From assembly GCA_910577405.1 (NCBI GenBank), contig CAJTMG010000033.1, positions 1 through 22,164 on the forward strand: a stretch of DNA of 22,164 nucleotides, in the 5' to 3' direction. Below the pieces are notes generated by a model. That model was given only the letters and a program-made list of their open reading frames with translations. It was not told the origin of the DNA and ran no database searches. Positions 21,927 to 22,164 of this stretch are shown here, in pieces (within the stretch, counting starts at the first letter, position 1; each line of letters opens with the position of its first letter). The position numbers were made by a program, and so were the translations under genes. This stretch comes from an uncultured Oscillibacter sp. (lineage in GTDB: Bacteria > Bacillota > Clostridia > Oscillospirales > Oscillospiraceae).

Positions 21927-22164
21927 ATGAGGAAGAAGAACTTCAAGGGTCGATGCGAGAAGCGGGTGCTGGGCAAGTGTGCTGAGGTGTGCAGGACGTA
22001 TGACTCCATCCAGTACGCCTACGCAGACTTACTACAAGCATCGGACAAGATCAAGGAGATCAGGTGTAATGTCCTGCTGGATGGATTGGAAGTCGGAAAC
22101 TACACGTCAGACTTCGTATGCACTAAGGCTGATGGTGATCTGATGGTCAGGGAGTGCGTATTCC
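21927..22164 (+). CDS. TnsA-like transposase endonuclease (partial)
   Basis: A frame of 79 codons begins at ATG 21927 with GGGGAGG nine bases upstream and runs off the window. It starts MRKKNFKGRCEKR and contains RTYDSIQYAYADLL followed by EIRCNVLLDGLEVGNYTSDF and DLMVRECVF. The strand-turn-strand pattern with Asp62 in SDF and Glu76 in VREC resembles the catalytic core of TnsA-type, PD-(D/E)XK-fold endonucleases that cut the 5' ends of Tn7-like elements; the expected lysine lies beyond the window edge. It is cysteine-rich (10, 18, 22, 47, 65, 77). Codon use and composition differ from the chromosome upstream. TnsB and TnsC genes would be expected next. The family call is tentative. Confidence 0.5.
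   Translation, partial: MRKKNFKGRCEKRVLGKCAEVCRTYDSIQYAYADLLQASDKIKEIRCNVLLDGLEVGNYTSDFVCTKADGDLMVRECVF

Noticed and set aside
21719..22009. Minus-strand 96-codon frame over the transposon end
   Set aside because: It crosses the inverted repeat, the interleaved repeats and the start of the TnsA-like gene, with no ribosome binding site; treated as a chance frame.

Overview
The window reads as a stretch of chromosome from a moderately GC-rich anaerobic Firmicute, most likely a gut clostridium of the Oscillospiraceae (Ruminococcaceae) type. The support is strong AGGAGG-type ribosome binding sites, sigma-A promoters with 17-base spacers, a PEPCK/CarAB/GreA/Xpt/GuaA gene set of Firmicute character, several 4Fe-4S and radical-SAM enzymes, and gene order lacking proteobacterial operon patterns. 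The genus is a guess. No rRNA, tRNA or CRISPR array was seen.

Layout: (1) 1-2584: pckA (PEP carboxykinase) behind a good promoter, an intrinsic terminator, then a four-helix membrane protein. (2) 2585-2838: a probable decayed small gene and a terminator shared with the converging greA-type gene. (3) 2839-3738, minus strand: a two-gene unit (membrane-anchored small protein, then a GreA/GreB-family factor with a TTG start) driven by a perfect-consensus promoter. (4) 3967-10076, plus strand: carA, a carB-dapF gene fusion of 1344 codons, and a radical SAM enzyme, closed by a bidirectional terminator. (5) 10095-14329, minus strand: a tiny 47-residue protein missed by length-filtered ORF calling, and a two-gene McrBC-like cassette in which a long coiled coil is fused to an AAA+ motor, followed by a DUF2357/PD-(D/E)XK nuclease. 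(6) 14400-18603, plus strand: a class-V aminotransferase/cysteine-desulfurase-like enzyme, an FadH-type 4Fe-4S flavin oxidoreductase and an Mrp/ApbC Fe-S carrier, which together look like sulfur mobilisation, an Fe-S client and an Fe-S carrier. (7) 18604-21481: xpt, an unknown 135-residue protein and guaA, so xanthine is converted to XMP and XMP to GMP. (8) 21489 to the end: a small element with TGT...ACA terminal inverted repeats, an intrinsic terminator inside it, a region of interleaved inverted repeats, and the 5' part of a TnsA-like transposase gene. This marks the junction with mobile DNA just after guaA.

Most noteworthy: the CarB-DapF fusion, which joins carbamoyl-phosphate synthesis to diaminopimelate epimerisation and whose DapF half lacks the first catalytic cysteine; the coiled-coil McrB-like/DUF2357 nuclease tandem, a likely anti-phage or type IV-restriction-like system; and the transposon end beside guaA.
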